NCBI RefSeq assembly: GCF_003634965.1
Contig: NZ_RBXP01000015.1
Coordinates: forward strand, 62,001-126,000
DNA length: 64,000 nt
Direction of reading: 5' to 3'
Origin: Azonexus fungiphilus
GTDB taxonomy: Bacteria; Pseudomonadota; Gammaproteobacteria; Burkholderiales; Rhodocyclaceae
Part shown: in pieces, positions 44,883 through 52,189 of the stretch
Layout of the letters: each line of letters begins with the position of its first letter
How positions within the stretch are numbered: position 1 is the stretch's first letter
The notes under the pieces: generated by a model
What the model saw: the letters and a program-made list of their open reading frames with translations, nothing else
Database searches by the model: none
Told to the model about the DNA's origin: nothing
Translations under genes and position numbers: made by a program

Positions 44883-45107
44883 TCAACTGGCTGCAATGCC
44901 GCCGGTCACGAGCATGAATATGCCGCCATACCAAGCCCAGAGAAATGGTCTAGCACGAGGTTCTTTTTGTGCATAGACATAAACAAACAGGGGAATTACA
45001 AGACATAGGGCTGCTTTGCCCGGTGAGTTTTTGACGGCAATAAAGAAAATCACAATCTGCATTGTGATGATCAGGAAAAATCCACCAAGTATTAGTGCTG
45101 ATGACAT
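44883..45107 (-). CDS. Small membrane protein (cassette gene), 74 residues
   Basis: Two hydrophobic segments (about 8-28 and 32-50) and a third near the C-terminus (LWAWYGGIFMLVTGGIAAS). Start chosen at the ATG giving MSSALILGGF; a longer frame would read through the end of the insertion sequence. Uncharacterised. Its promoter-side neighbour is now the IS110-type element. Confidence 0.6.
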   Translation of the reverse strand: MSSALILGGFFLIITMQIVIFFIAVKNSPGKAALCLVIPLFVYVYAQKEPRARPFLWAWYGGIFMLVTGGIAAS

Positions 45108-45111
45108 AAGA

Positions 45112-45118
45112 GTCCTAG
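45112..45118 (-). repeat. Degenerate attC core beside the IS
   Basis: Minus strand GCTAGGA, one base from GTTAGGA, 5 bp before the ATG of the cassette gene at 45107. Probably the R' end of the attC that the IS interrupts. Confidence 0.4.
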
Positions 45119-45226
45119 CGAATGAAAGGGACTTCCCCGTCCCGAGGTAGCGGCGGAAGCCGCGTGCAGCGGTCGCTGCCATGATTGAGTTTCCACACCA
45201 AATCATTCGCTCGAAAGGGGAAGTCC

Positions 45227-46252
45227 ATGGATATTGTCACCGTCGGCATCGATCTCGCCAAGAATGTATTCGCTTTGCATGGCGTTGACCAGAGCGGCAA
45301 GGCGGTTTTCATCAAGCCCAAGGTGGCGCGCAGTCAGCTGCTGGAAATGGTCGCCCACCTGCCGCCCTGCCTGATCGGCATGGAAGCCTGTTCCGGCGCG
45401 CACCACTGGGCAAGGGAATTCAGCCGCTTCGGCCATACCGTGAAATTGATGGCGCCGAAATTCGTGGCGCCGTACCGCATGAGCGGCAAACGCGGCAAGA
45501 ACGATGCGGCCGACGCTGCCGCCATCTGCGAAGCCGTCACCCGGCCCAACATGCGCTTCGTGCCGGTCAAGGACATCGATCAACAAGCCATCCTCTGCCT
45601 GCATCGCACCCGGCAGGGCTTTGTCGAAGAACGCACCGCGCTCTACAACCGCTTGCGCGGCCTGATCAGCGAATTCGGCATCGTTCTGCCGCAGAAAGTC
45701 GAACGCCTGCGCCGGGAAATCGGCGCCCATCTCGAAGCACTTCCCTGTTGGGCCAACCGCTGCGTCGGCGACCTGCTTGCTCACGCCGACCGGCTCAACG
45801 AACGCATCGAGGGATACGACAAAGCCATTGCCCAGGCTGCCCGCCAGGACGCCAGAAGCCGACAACTCATGCAACTCCCCGGCATCGGCCCGACCACGGC
45901 CAGCGCCCTGGTCGCCAGCCTGGGCGGTGGTCACGACTTCAAGAATGGTCGGCAACTCGCCGCCTGGGCCGGACTCGTTCCTGGCCAATATAGCAGCGGC
46001 GGCAAAGCGCGGCTGGGTAGGATCACCAAGGCCGGCGACGCCTACCTGCGCAGCCTGCTCGTCATGGGCGCCCGCGCCGTTCTCGCCGGACTGGGCGACA
46101 AGCAGGATCGCTTCAGTCGCTGGGCCAGAAATCTGGTCGAACGACGGGGTTACTGGAAAGCGGCGGTTGCCATTGCCGCCAAGAACCTGCGGCTCGCCTG
46201 GGCGGTATTGCACTACGGCGACGATTTCCGACGCATCGAAGAGACCGCCTGA
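45227..46252 (+). CDS. IS110-family transposase
   Basis: 341 residues. The N-terminal DEDD (RuvC-like) domain shows TVGIDLAKNVFALHGVD, a Glu in GMEACSGAHHW and RGKNDAADAAAI; the C-terminal transposase-20 domain shows LPGIGPTTASALVASLGG and QYSSGGKARLGRITKAGD with the conserved serine. Starts at MDIVTVGID with AAAGGGGAA as ribosome site. Transcribed opposite to the cassette genes. The frame is intact, so the element may be active. Confidence 0.92.
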   Translation: MDIVTVGIDLAKNVFALHGVDQSGKAVFIKPKVARSQLLEMVAHLPPCLIGMEACSGAHHWAREFSRFGHTVKLMAPKFVAPYRMSGKRGKNDAADAAAICEAVTRPNMRFVPVKDIDQQAILCLHRTRQGFVEERTALYNRLRGLISEFGIVLPQKVERLRREIGAHLEALPCWANRCVGDLLAHADRLNERIEGYDKAIAQAARQDARSRQLMQLPGIGPTTASALVASLGGGHDFKNGRQLAAWAGLVPGQYSSGGKARLGRITKAGDAYLRSLLVMGARAVLAGLGDKQDRFSRWARNLVERRGYWKAAVAIAAKNLRLAWAVLHYGDDFRRIEETA

Positions 46253-46600
46253 ACCACAAAATCGTCTGTAGGGAAAAACCGGAAAGGAATCACCGGCTGA
46301 TCGCTGGCAGCCCAAGACCAGCGAAGCACTGCCAGCGTTGATGTGAAGCGGGTTGGACCCGCGCGGGGAGAGCCTGATCACCTCCAGGAGAGGAAGTCAC
46401 TCTCGGCTAACGAATGAGGCCCCCGCGCGCGTCTTTCATCAGGGTCCGGGCAAACGCCCCAAATGACCGGTTGTAGTACCGCAGTCCTTCACCTTCTCGC
46501 ATCGACACGGCAGGAATGGATGAATCGCAGGAAAACAGGATCAGGAATGAAACGATAAAACTTCAGAACGTCGCTTGCGGAAAACGGGGAAGCCCTTGTA
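46253..46600 (+). other. Long non-coding right end of the IS110-type element
   Basis: About 350 bp without a gene. In IS110 and IS1111 elements a guide RNA (bridge RNA or seekRNA) is encoded in the long non-coding end; on that precedent this segment is the candidate. Several pairing blocks are visible, e.g. CACCGGCTGATCGCTGGCAG with CACTGCCAGCG, and GGGTTGGACCC. Confidence 0.45.
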
Positions 46601-46674
46601 GTTTGAGGTGAAGGGCGGCCCGCTTGCGTGACGTCCAGCGACCGGAGGGAGGGGCTTTGACCACAATGTTAGCC
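46601..46674 (-). repeat. attC half (R'' side) interrupted by the IS
   Basis: On the minus strand GGCTAAC (46668-46674) includes the TAA stop of the upstream lipoprotein gene, as in the other cassettes. The following ~65 bp lead into the IS end; no R' follows until 45112-45118 on the far side of the IS. Confidence 0.6.
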
Positions 46675-47052
46675 ATCATCGCCCCCCAGGATGCCGCGTA
46701 ATGCGGACAGATCAGACTCGGCAAACTGCTGGGTGAATTGGCCCGAGTTGTTGTAAACGATCACAGAGTTGCCGAGGATATTTACTACCGAAACCTCTCC
46801 ATTGGAATGTTTTATCCTGACCGCCAAGGCTGGGACATAGCTGACCACGCTAGAAGACCACCCGGACGAGTGCTGCGAGAACCAGCCCATTAGCGCATTT
46901 GCTTGAGATTGGTTTAGCTCGACCTTGGAAATTGGGCTGCCCGATGAATGATGCTCCACCAAAGCGGATGAAATGGGAGGGAGCGTGAAATTACACGCGG
47001 TTAGCAACAAGAGCGCTGTTGCGGCGATGAGTCGTGCCAAGAGCGGTTTCAT
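46669..47052 (-). CDS. Putative lipoprotein (cassette gene), 127 residues
   Basis: Signal peptide with lipobox LLLLTAC (Cys19), then a 108-residue Ser/Gln-rich domain with no recognised family (NGEVSVVNILGNSVIVYNN). Start MKPLLARL lies 3 bp after an attC core; stop lies inside the next attC. Likely anchored in a membrane facing the periplasm. Confidence 0.7.
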   Translation of the reverse strand: MKPLLARLIAATALLLLTACNFTLPPISSALVEHHSSGSPISKVELNQSQANALMGWFSQHSSGWSSSVVSYVPALAVRIKHSNGEVSVVNILGNSVIVYNNSGQFTQQFAESDLSALRGILGGDDG

Positions 47053-47055
47053 GAC

Positions 47056-47126
47056 GGATAACGTTGAAAATACCGGACGAAGGCAAGCGCAGCTTGCCGA
47101 AGATCTGGTGGGTTGCAGTGTTGGGC
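47056..47126 (-). repeat. attC site (71 bp)
   Basis: Minus strand GCCCAAC (R'', perfect RYYYAAC) to GTTATCC (R'). Inner hairpin GGCAAG-CTGCG-CTTGCC is central and the arms CCACCAGATCTTC / GTCCGG show partial pairing. Confidence 0.75.
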
Positions 47127-47133
47127 GCGGAAG

Positions 47134-47472
47134 TCATGTAGAAAACCAATAGGCTGTATGAATGACTTGGTTTTTATCGTTGAACTCTACTGACCACGCA
47201 GTGAGGGTCTTGAATACGGGATGCTCCCACCACACTCGAAAAGTACATGGTGCTCTACAGGCTTGGGCTGGCATCGCATAGCGTAAAAATGGTTGCTCTG
47301 GAAACTCGATGACGCTTGGTTCGCCAAAGCGCTGGACTACAAGCGAGTAAGGGTCGCCTTTAATGGTGGCCTCGAAAGCTTGCTCATACCGAGACACGGT
47401 GTATGAGCATGAAGCTACACCGCCAACAGAGATAGCTAATACCGTTAGCGCTATGAATTTCGCGGGTTTCAT
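47134..47472 (-). CDS. Putative BamE/SmpA-like lipoprotein (cassette gene), 112 residues
   Basis: Begins MKPAKFIALT with a signal peptide and a possible lipobox (GVASC). The segment DPYSLVVQRFGEPSVIEF resembles the conserved start of SmpA/OmlA (BamE-like) domains, then a beta-rich part with two paired cysteines (QACRAPC). Start is the ATG 3 bp after the attC core rather than the upstream TTG. Family placement tentative. Confidence 0.65.
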   Translation of the reverse strand: MKPAKFIALTVLAISVGGVASCSYTVSRYEQAFEATIKGDPYSLVVQRFGEPSVIEFPEQPFLRYAMPAQACRAPCTFRVWWEHPVFKTLTAWSVEFNDKNQVIHTAYWFST

Positions 47473-47475
47473 GAC

Positions 47476-47544
47476 GCTCAACGTGAGAATTCACCGGACT
47501 TGCGCGGCTTTATGCGCAAGGTTCGGTGGAATGATGGGTTGGGC
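47476..47544 (-). repeat. attC site (69 bp), best match
   Basis: Minus strand GCCCAAC (R'') to GTTGAGC (R'), both matching consensus. Long arms pair: CCACCGAACCTTGCGC with GCGCAAGTCCGGTG, with AT-rich loop. This is the classical attC layout with an extrahelical mismatch. Confidence 0.88.
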
Positions 47545-47579
47545 GTCGGTGATGACATAGATATGTTTGCCTTTGCGGA

Positions 47580-47891
47580 CTACCGGGCCTTAAGGTATGC
47601 GTCGACACAGAATACCTCCCGATAACCGGCGTTCGTTTCAATACGAAGCTGTGACCACCTGTCATGCGTTGCCACAACGGCAACGGACAAGATAGTTGGA
47701 GAGCCTTCAAGCGGCCCCTCAAATTCTTTGTATCCGTATGCATTCTCGAAAATCACGGTGCGTTCCGCATAAGAATTGGATCGCCACTCCTCCGGGTAGA
47801 GGAGGCGCATTTCGATCAGATCTTTCTCGGGTGTAATGCGAACGCTCAAGATCAATGAGTCGTGCCAGTGGATGTCTTCGTCAATGGTCAT
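47580..47891 (-). CDS. Hypothetical protein (first cassette gene), 103 residues
   Basis: Cytoplasmic beta-rich protein beginning MTIDEDIHWHDSLILSVRI; not recognised. Small proteins with such HWHDS starts are seen in polymorphic-toxin immunity-type families, but I cannot assign one. ATG 15 bp after the GTTGGGC core at 47907-47913, so it is the cassette nearest the expected attI end. Confidence 0.6.
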   Translation of the reverse strand: MTIDEDIHWHDSLILSVRITPEKDLIEMRLLYPEEWRSNSYAERTVIFENAYGYKEFEGPLEGSPTILSVAVVATHDRWSQLRIETNAGYREVFCVDAYLKAR

Positions 47892-48250
47892 GAGTGTTGT
47901 TGAGACGCCCAACTAGTAGTAGGCGACAGAAGTGTCCAATAAGCTGGACCTATGTCCGATAAGCTGGCATACGCGACAGGCCGAAGCCCTTGCCTGCAGG
48001 GTTTTTTCAGGAAAACGGATTTTATGCAGCATATGGGCGAGAGACTGAAACCGGACAGCTTCCCATTGTACTGACGCGTTCATGCAATGGACATTCCGCT
48101 GAGAGTCTGCTTTACGGAAATTTTCTGAGCGGCAGCAGTTGGCCAAAATCTCCCGTGAGCCGTTCATCCGCCCCGATTTCGGCTGCTCGACTCGGTCGGG
48201 ATGGCGCTGTGCCCTCTATAATTCACCCTTTGCCAACACAGGACAGCACC
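47892..48250. promoter_or_regulatory. Head of the cassette array and upstream region
   Basis: No gene supported. On the minus strand a core GTTGGGC (47907-47913) is preceded by two near-identical 15-bp direct repeats, TGTCCAATAAGCTGG (47933-47947) and TGTCCGATAAGCTGG (47953-47967) on the plus strand, 20 bp apart. These could belong to an attI site or its promoter. A frame at 47913-48167 has no integrase similarity. The right part leads to the gpt start. Confidence 0.45.
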
Positions 48251-48763
48251 ATGGAACACTCGCCCGCCAGCCCCTACCGTGACGACATCGTGATCTCGTG
48301 GCCCGAACTCCACCGCGATACGCGTCTGCTCTGCCACCAGTTGGTCGAGAAGGGGCCGTTCAAGGGCATCATCGCGATCGCCCGCGGTGGCCTGATTCCG
48401 GCGGCGCTGGTCGCGCGCGAGCTGGAAATCCGCCTGGTCGACACGATCTGCGCGTCCAGCTACGAAGCTGCTGCCGACGACAGCGCGCAGACGATGCGCA
48501 AGGAAGTGAAGATCCTCAAGGGGGTCGAGGGCGACGGCGAGGGTTATCTGCTGATCGACGACCTGGTCGATACCGGCAACACCGCCCGTGTCATCCGCAA
48601 GCTGCTGCCCAAGGCCTTCTTTGCGACGATCTACGCCAAGCCGCAGGGGCGCGAGGTGGTCGATCTCTGCGTCAAGGAATTCAACCAGGACAAGTGGATC
48701 TACTTCCCCTGGGACATCGACTACACCTTCGTCGCTCCGATCAAGAAGAACCGCGGCGCCTGA
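48251..48763 (+). CDS. gpt: Xanthine-guanine phosphoribosyltransferase
   Basis: 170 residues (E. coli Gpt has 152). PRPP-binding loop LLIDDLVDTGNTA, hood residues SSYE and GEGYLL, and C-terminal DKWIYFPWDIDYTFVAPI closely follow Gpt. Salvages xanthine or guanine into nucleotides, competing with the breakdown pathway around it. Start at MEHSPASPY. Ends 12 bp from the convergent puuD stop. Confidence 0.92.
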   Translation: MEHSPASPYRDDIVISWPELHRDTRLLCHQLVEKGPFKGIIAIARGGLIPAALVARELEIRLVDTICASSYEAAADDSAQTMRKEVKILKGVEGDGEGYLLIDDLVDTGNTARVIRKLLPKAFFATIYAKPQGREVVDLCVKEFNQDKWIYFPWDIDYTFVAPIKKNRGA

Positions 48764-48775
48764 GCGCCGCCGGCC

Positions 48776-49975
48776 TCAGCGGTAGCCGCCGGCCGCCCAG
48801 GCGGCCAGCTGCTGCCGTTCGGCCTCGCTCATCGCGGTGACGTTGCCGAGCGGCATCGCCTTCAGCTGCACCGTCTGCGTCAGGATGCGCGGGCCGAGGG
48901 CGCGGATCTGCGCTGCCGTGTCGAGGACGACGCCGGCCGGTGCCGCCGGCATCAGCGTCGGCGTGGCCGAATGGCAGCCGCTGCAGCGGGCGGTCACGAC
49001 CGGCTGGATGTCGTTGACGGTCAACGCCGGTTTTTGCCCGTTTTCCACGGTCGACCGTGACACTGGCGCCGGCGCCAGCCAGACGAAGACGGCGGCCAGG
49101 ATCAGCCCGCCGGCGAGCGGGTATTGCCAGGCGAAGGCGCCCTTGTGGCGCAGGTTGAAGAAATGCCGGATCAGCACCGCGGCGAGCATGATCGCCGCCA
49201 GCGCCAGCCACGCATGCGGGTGGTTGTAGGTGAAGGCGTAGTGGTTGGAGATCATGCAGAAGAGCACCGGCAGCGTCAGGTAGTTGTTATGCACGCTGCG
49301 CTGCTTGGCCCGCTGGCCGTGGATCGGGTCCGGCGTCTCGCCGCGCTGCATGGCCGCGACGGTGGTTTTCTGGCCGGGAATGATCCAGAAGAAGACGTTG
49401 GCGCTCATCGTCGTGGCGATCATCGCGCCGACGTGGAGGAAGGCGGCGCGGCCCGAGAGCAGCTGGCCGAGCGCCCAGGCGACGGCGACCACGAAGATGA
49501 AATAGAGGGCGGCGAAGAGGAGCAGGCTGCGCCCCATCAGCAGCCGGCACAGCGCGTCGTACACCAGCCAGCCGCCGGCCAGCGTCGCCAGGCCGATGGC
49601 CACCGCCGTCGTCGGCGCCAGGTCGGCCTTGGCCGGATCGACCATGTAGGTCGCCGCCTGCGCGTAGTAGAGCACGCCGAGCAGGAAGAAGCCGGTCAGC
49701 CAGGTCGAGTAGGACTCCCACTTGAACCAGTGCAGTTCGTCCGGCAGCTGCTTGGGCGCGACCAGGTATTTCTGCGGGTTGTAGAAACCGCCGCCATGCA
49801 CCGCCCACAGCTCGCCGCCGACGCCTTTTTCGCGCAGTTCACGGTCGACCGGCGGTTTCAGCGAATTATCCAGCCACACGAAATAGAAGGACGAGCCGAT
49901 CCAGGCAATGCCGACGATCAGGTGCAGCCAGCGCAGCAGCAGCGAGCCGACGTCGATCAGGTAGGAAAAGTCCAT
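48776..49975 (-). CDS. puuD: Membrane urate oxidase with C-terminal cytochrome c (PuuD)
   Basis: 399 residues. Eight or nine membrane segments (about 10-310) match the urate hydroxylase PuuD/DUF989, starting LLLRWLHLIVGIAWIGSSFYF and containing AVHGGGFYNPQKY. A cytochrome c domain with CSGCH (near residue 330) follows, so electrons go to the respiratory chain and no peroxide is formed. The linker SRSTVENGQKPALTVND is encoded by a copy of the dispersed GTCGAC element. Start overlaps the uraH stop by one base. Confidence 0.93.
   Translation of the reverse strand: MDFSYLIDVGSLLLRWLHLIVGIAWIGSSFYFVWLDNSLKPPVDRELREKGVGGELWAVHGGGFYNPQKYLVAPKQLPDELHWFKWESYSTWLTGFFLLGVLYYAQAATYMVDPAKADLAPTTAVAIGLATLAGGWLVYDALCRLLMGRSLLLFAALYFIFVVAVAWALGQLLSGRAAFLHVGAMIATTMSANVFFWIIPGQKTTVAAMQRGETPDPIHGQRAKQRSVHNNYLTLPVLFCMISNHYAFTYNHPHAWLALAAIMLAAVLIRHFFNLRHKGAFAWQYPLAGGLILAAVFVWLAPAPVSRSTVENGQKPALTVNDIQPVVTARCSGCHSATPTLMPAAPAGVVLDTAAQIRALGPRILTQTVQLKAMPLGNVTAMSEAERQQLAAWAAGGYR
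49018..49059. repeat. Dispersed GTCGAC element in the puuD linker
   Basis: GACGGTCAACGCCGG, TTTTTGCCCGTTTTCC and CACGGTCGACCGTG (49046-49059) follow one another; both a GGTCAAC and a GGTCGAC half are present. It encodes the spacer between membrane and cytochrome domains. Confidence 0.6.
49842..49851. repeat. Second GTCGAC core in puuD
   Basis: Exact CGGTCGACCG, encoding part of LKPPVDRELRE in a loop after the first helix; no clear CCGG/TTTTT flank. Confidence 0.35.
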
Positions 49976-50328
49976 CAGCTGCCCCGGTAGGTCGAGTAGG
50001 CCCACGGCGAGACGAGCAGCGGCACGTGGTAGTGGGCGCCGGCGTCGGCGATGCCGAAGCGCAGCGCGACGCGGTCGAGGAAGGGCGGTTCGGGCAGGTC
50101 CACGCCGCGCCCGCGGAAGTAGTCGCCGGCGGCGAATTCGATCTCGTAGACGCCGGCGACCAGCGCCGCGTCGGCGAGCAGCGGCCGCTCGCAGCGGCCG
50201 TCGGCGTTGGTCGTGCCGGCGAGCAGGGGCTGCCGTGTGTCGCCGTCGATGCGGCTGAGGGTGAAGGCCATGCCGGCGGCGGGCAGGCCGCTGGCGGTGT
50301 CGAGTACGTGGGTGGTCAGGCGGCCCAT
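49975..50328 (-). CDS. uraH: 5-hydroxyisourate hydrolase
   Basis: 117 residues of the transthyretin-like family. The C-terminal YSTYRGS and the catalytic-site His/Arg motifs (LTTHVLDTASGLPA, HYHVPLLVSPWAYSTY) are complete. Converts 5-hydroxyisourate from PuuD to OHCU. First gene of the uraH-puuD pair, divergent from uraD. Confidence 0.96.
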   Translation of the reverse strand: MGRLTTHVLDTASGLPAAGMAFTLSRIDGDTRQPLLAGTTNADGRCERPLLADAALVAGVYEIEFAAGDYFRGRGVDLPEPPFLDRVALRFGIADAGAHYHVPLLVSPWAYSTYRGS

Positions 50329-50530
50329 GGGCGTTCTCCGGTAACCGAATGCAGATGCGCCGATTATAGAAAGCTTGCCCGCCGGCGGGCCGTATAAAGG
50401 CTATCGCTTTTTGCAGATGTCGGCCGCCGGCGATATACAAAAGCCGAGAAGATGATTATCGTCGGCCGTGGCTTGTCCGCCGCGCCGACAAGTCCGTAAG
50501 CTGCGAACCGGATCATCACCGACCATTGCC
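50329..50530. promoter_or_regulatory. Divergent promoter region of uraH-puuD and uraD
   Basis: About 200 bp with no gene. AT-richer middle (50395-50465) has GCTTTTTGC and ACAAAAGC in opposite orientation, possible sites for the LysR regulator downstream; not decisive. Confidence 0.4.
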
Positions 50531-51049
50531 ATGAGCTGCCGCCTTTCTCTCGCCGAACTTTCCCGACTGCCCCGCGACGCCTTCGTCGCCGAGCTCGGCT
50601 CCGTCTTCGAACACTCGCCCTGGGTCATGGAAATGGCCTGGCAGCGGCGGCCTTTCGCCGACCGCGACGAACTCCAGGCGCGCCTGGTCGAGACGCTGGC
50701 GGTGGCCAGCCGCGAGCAGCAGCTGGCGCTGATCCGGGCGCACCCGGAGCTGGCCGGCAAGGCCGCGGTACGCGGCGAGCTGACCGCCGATTCGGCGCGC
50801 GAGCAGGCCGGCGCCGGGCTCGATGCCTGCTCCCCGGAAGAATTCGCGGCGATCCGCGAACTCAACGATGCCTATCGCGAGAAGTTCGGCTGGCCGTTCA
50901 TCGTCGCCGTCAAGGGGCTCGGTCGCCAGGACATCATCGCAGCCATGCGCCGTCGCCTGGCGCGCACGCCCGACGAGGAATTCGCCGAGGCGCTGGCGCA
51001 GGTCGCGCGCATCGCCGGCTTCCGCCTCGATGCGCTGATCGCCGGCTGA
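50531..51049 (+). CDS. uraD: OHCU decarboxylase
   Basis: 172 residues; decarboxylates 2-oxo-4-hydroxy-4-carboxy-5-ureidoimidazoline to S-allantoin. The HPELAGKAA motif, the N-terminal FEHSPWVMEMAWQRRPF and the C-terminal EFAEALAQVARIAGFRLDAL fit the family. Start at MSCRLSLAEL rather than the further upstream ATG in frame, which would extend into the promoter region. Convergent with the LysR gene, 1 bp apart. Confidence 0.94.
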   Translation: MSCRLSLAELSRLPRDAFVAELGSVFEHSPWVMEMAWQRRPFADRDELQARLVETLAVASREQQLALIRAHPELAGKAAVRGELTADSAREQAGAGLDACSPEEFAAIRELNDAYREKFGWPFIVAVKGLGRQDIIAAMRRRLARTPDEEFAEALAQVARIAGFRLDALIAG

Positions 51050-51050
51050 C

Positions 51051-52028
51051 TCAGGCGATCGCCCGGCGGGCGACGGCCGCCGACGGCTGGGCGGCGGGTT
51101 GGCCGACGCGTTCGCGGATGACGTCGACGATCTGCTCGCGGAACCAGCGACATTCCTCGGCGTGGTGCGAGCGCTCGTGCCAGAGCAGGTAGAAGCGCAT
51201 CTTGGGAAACTCCAGCGGCGACTCGGCGATGCACAGGTCGGCCACCGAGCAGCAGTATTCGGCGAAGATGCGCGGCGCCGAGAAGATGATGTCGTTCTGC
51301 AGCAGCACGTGCGGCACCAGGTTGAAGTAGGGAACGCTGGCGACGACGTTGCGCTTGAGGCGGTCGCGCGCCAGCTGCATGTCGATGACGCCGCGCTGGC
51401 CGACGGCGTAGGGCGTCGGCACCAGGTGGTCGGCGTTGAGGTAGTCGTCCTGGGTCATCCGGTGGCCGGCCAGCGGGTGGCTCTTGCGCATCAGGCAGAC
51501 CACGTCGTCGTCGAACAGCGGCGCCAGGCGCAGGTGTTCCGGCGGCTGCGGCCAGTTGCCGATGACGATGTCGAGCTCGCCCGATTCGAGCGCCCGCGCG
51601 TAGTCGTAGTCGGGGCCGAAGGAGTGCAGGACGACCTGGGAATGCGGCGCCAGCTTGCGCATGCGGGCGACGATGGCGCCGATCAGGATCGAGTTGAGGT
51701 AGTCGGGCGTGGCGATGTTGAACACCCGCTTCGACTTGAGCGGGTCGAAACGCACCTGCTGCAGGCCGATCATCTCGATCTGGGCGAGGGCGATCTTGAC
51801 CGGTTCGAGCAGGCTCAGGCCGCGTTCGGTCGGCGTCATGCCGTTGCGGCTGCGCACCAGCAACTGGTCGCCGGTGATGTCGCGCAGGCGGCGCAGGGCG
51901 GTGCTCACCGCCGGCTGCGACTGGTTGAGGCGGCGGGCGGCGTTGGAGACGCTGCATTCGGTGAGCAGCGCGTGCAGCACCTGGAGCAGGTGAACGTCGA
52001 TCGATTCCCAGGAACAGGTCGTGGCCAT
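51051..52028 (-). CDS. LysR-family transcriptional regulator, probably of uric acid genes
   Basis: 325 residues from MATTCSWESI, with AAGGAAAAG as ribosome site. Helix-turn-helix about 10-75 (CSVSNAARRLNQSQPAVSTALRRL) and LysR substrate domain. The N-terminal architecture resembles NodD/LeuO/nitrogen-type LysR regulators. Gene position suggests control of uraD and uraH-puuD; the inducer is unknown. Confidence 0.88.
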   Translation of the reverse strand: MATTCSWESIDVHLLQVLHALLTECSVSNAARRLNQSQPAVSTALRRLRDITGDQLLVRSRNGMTPTERGLSLLEPVKIALAQIEMIGLQQVRFDPLKSKRVFNIATPDYLNSILIGAIVARMRKLAPHSQVVLHSFGPDYDYARALESGELDIVIGNWPQPPEHLRLAPLFDDDVVCLMRKSHPLAGHRMTQDDYLNADHLVPTPYAVGQRGVIDMQLARDRLKRNVVASVPYFNLVPHVLLQNDIIFSAPRIFAEYCCSVADLCIAESPLEFPKMRFYLLWHERSHHAEECRWFREQIVDVIRERVGQPAAQPSAAVARRAIA

Positions 52029-52189
52029 GCGCTTTTCCTTTGATAAGCCGGACAATATCCAGGCTCTTCAGCAATAAGCGTGCCCTGTTCCCGGCGACGG
52101 CCGGGCGCGGCCTGCCGGGCCGGCGGCGAAACCTCATGCACTGTTTGCGCGCATCGCCGGCCGCGCATGCACTGCGACGATGCCGTCGC

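Larger units (their letters stand above)
45119..46600 (+). mobile_element. IS110-family (IS1111-like) insertion sequence inserted in an attC site
   Basis: A single transposase gene with a short left end (~110 bp) and a longer right non-coding end (~350 bp). Related inverted sequences mark the ends: AAGGGACTTCCCCGT at 45126-45140 and ACGGGGAAGCCCTTG at 46584-46598, plus GGGGAAGTCC at 45217-45226. Members of the IS1111 group include a branch that targets attC sites, which fits the location between cassette genes. Exact ends are not certain. Confidence 0.7.

Noticed and set aside
47913..48167. 84-codon minus-strand ORF at the array head that could have been an integrase piece
   Set aside because: Contains none of the tyrosine-recombinase boxes and has Ser/Arg/Cys-rich random-looking sequence.
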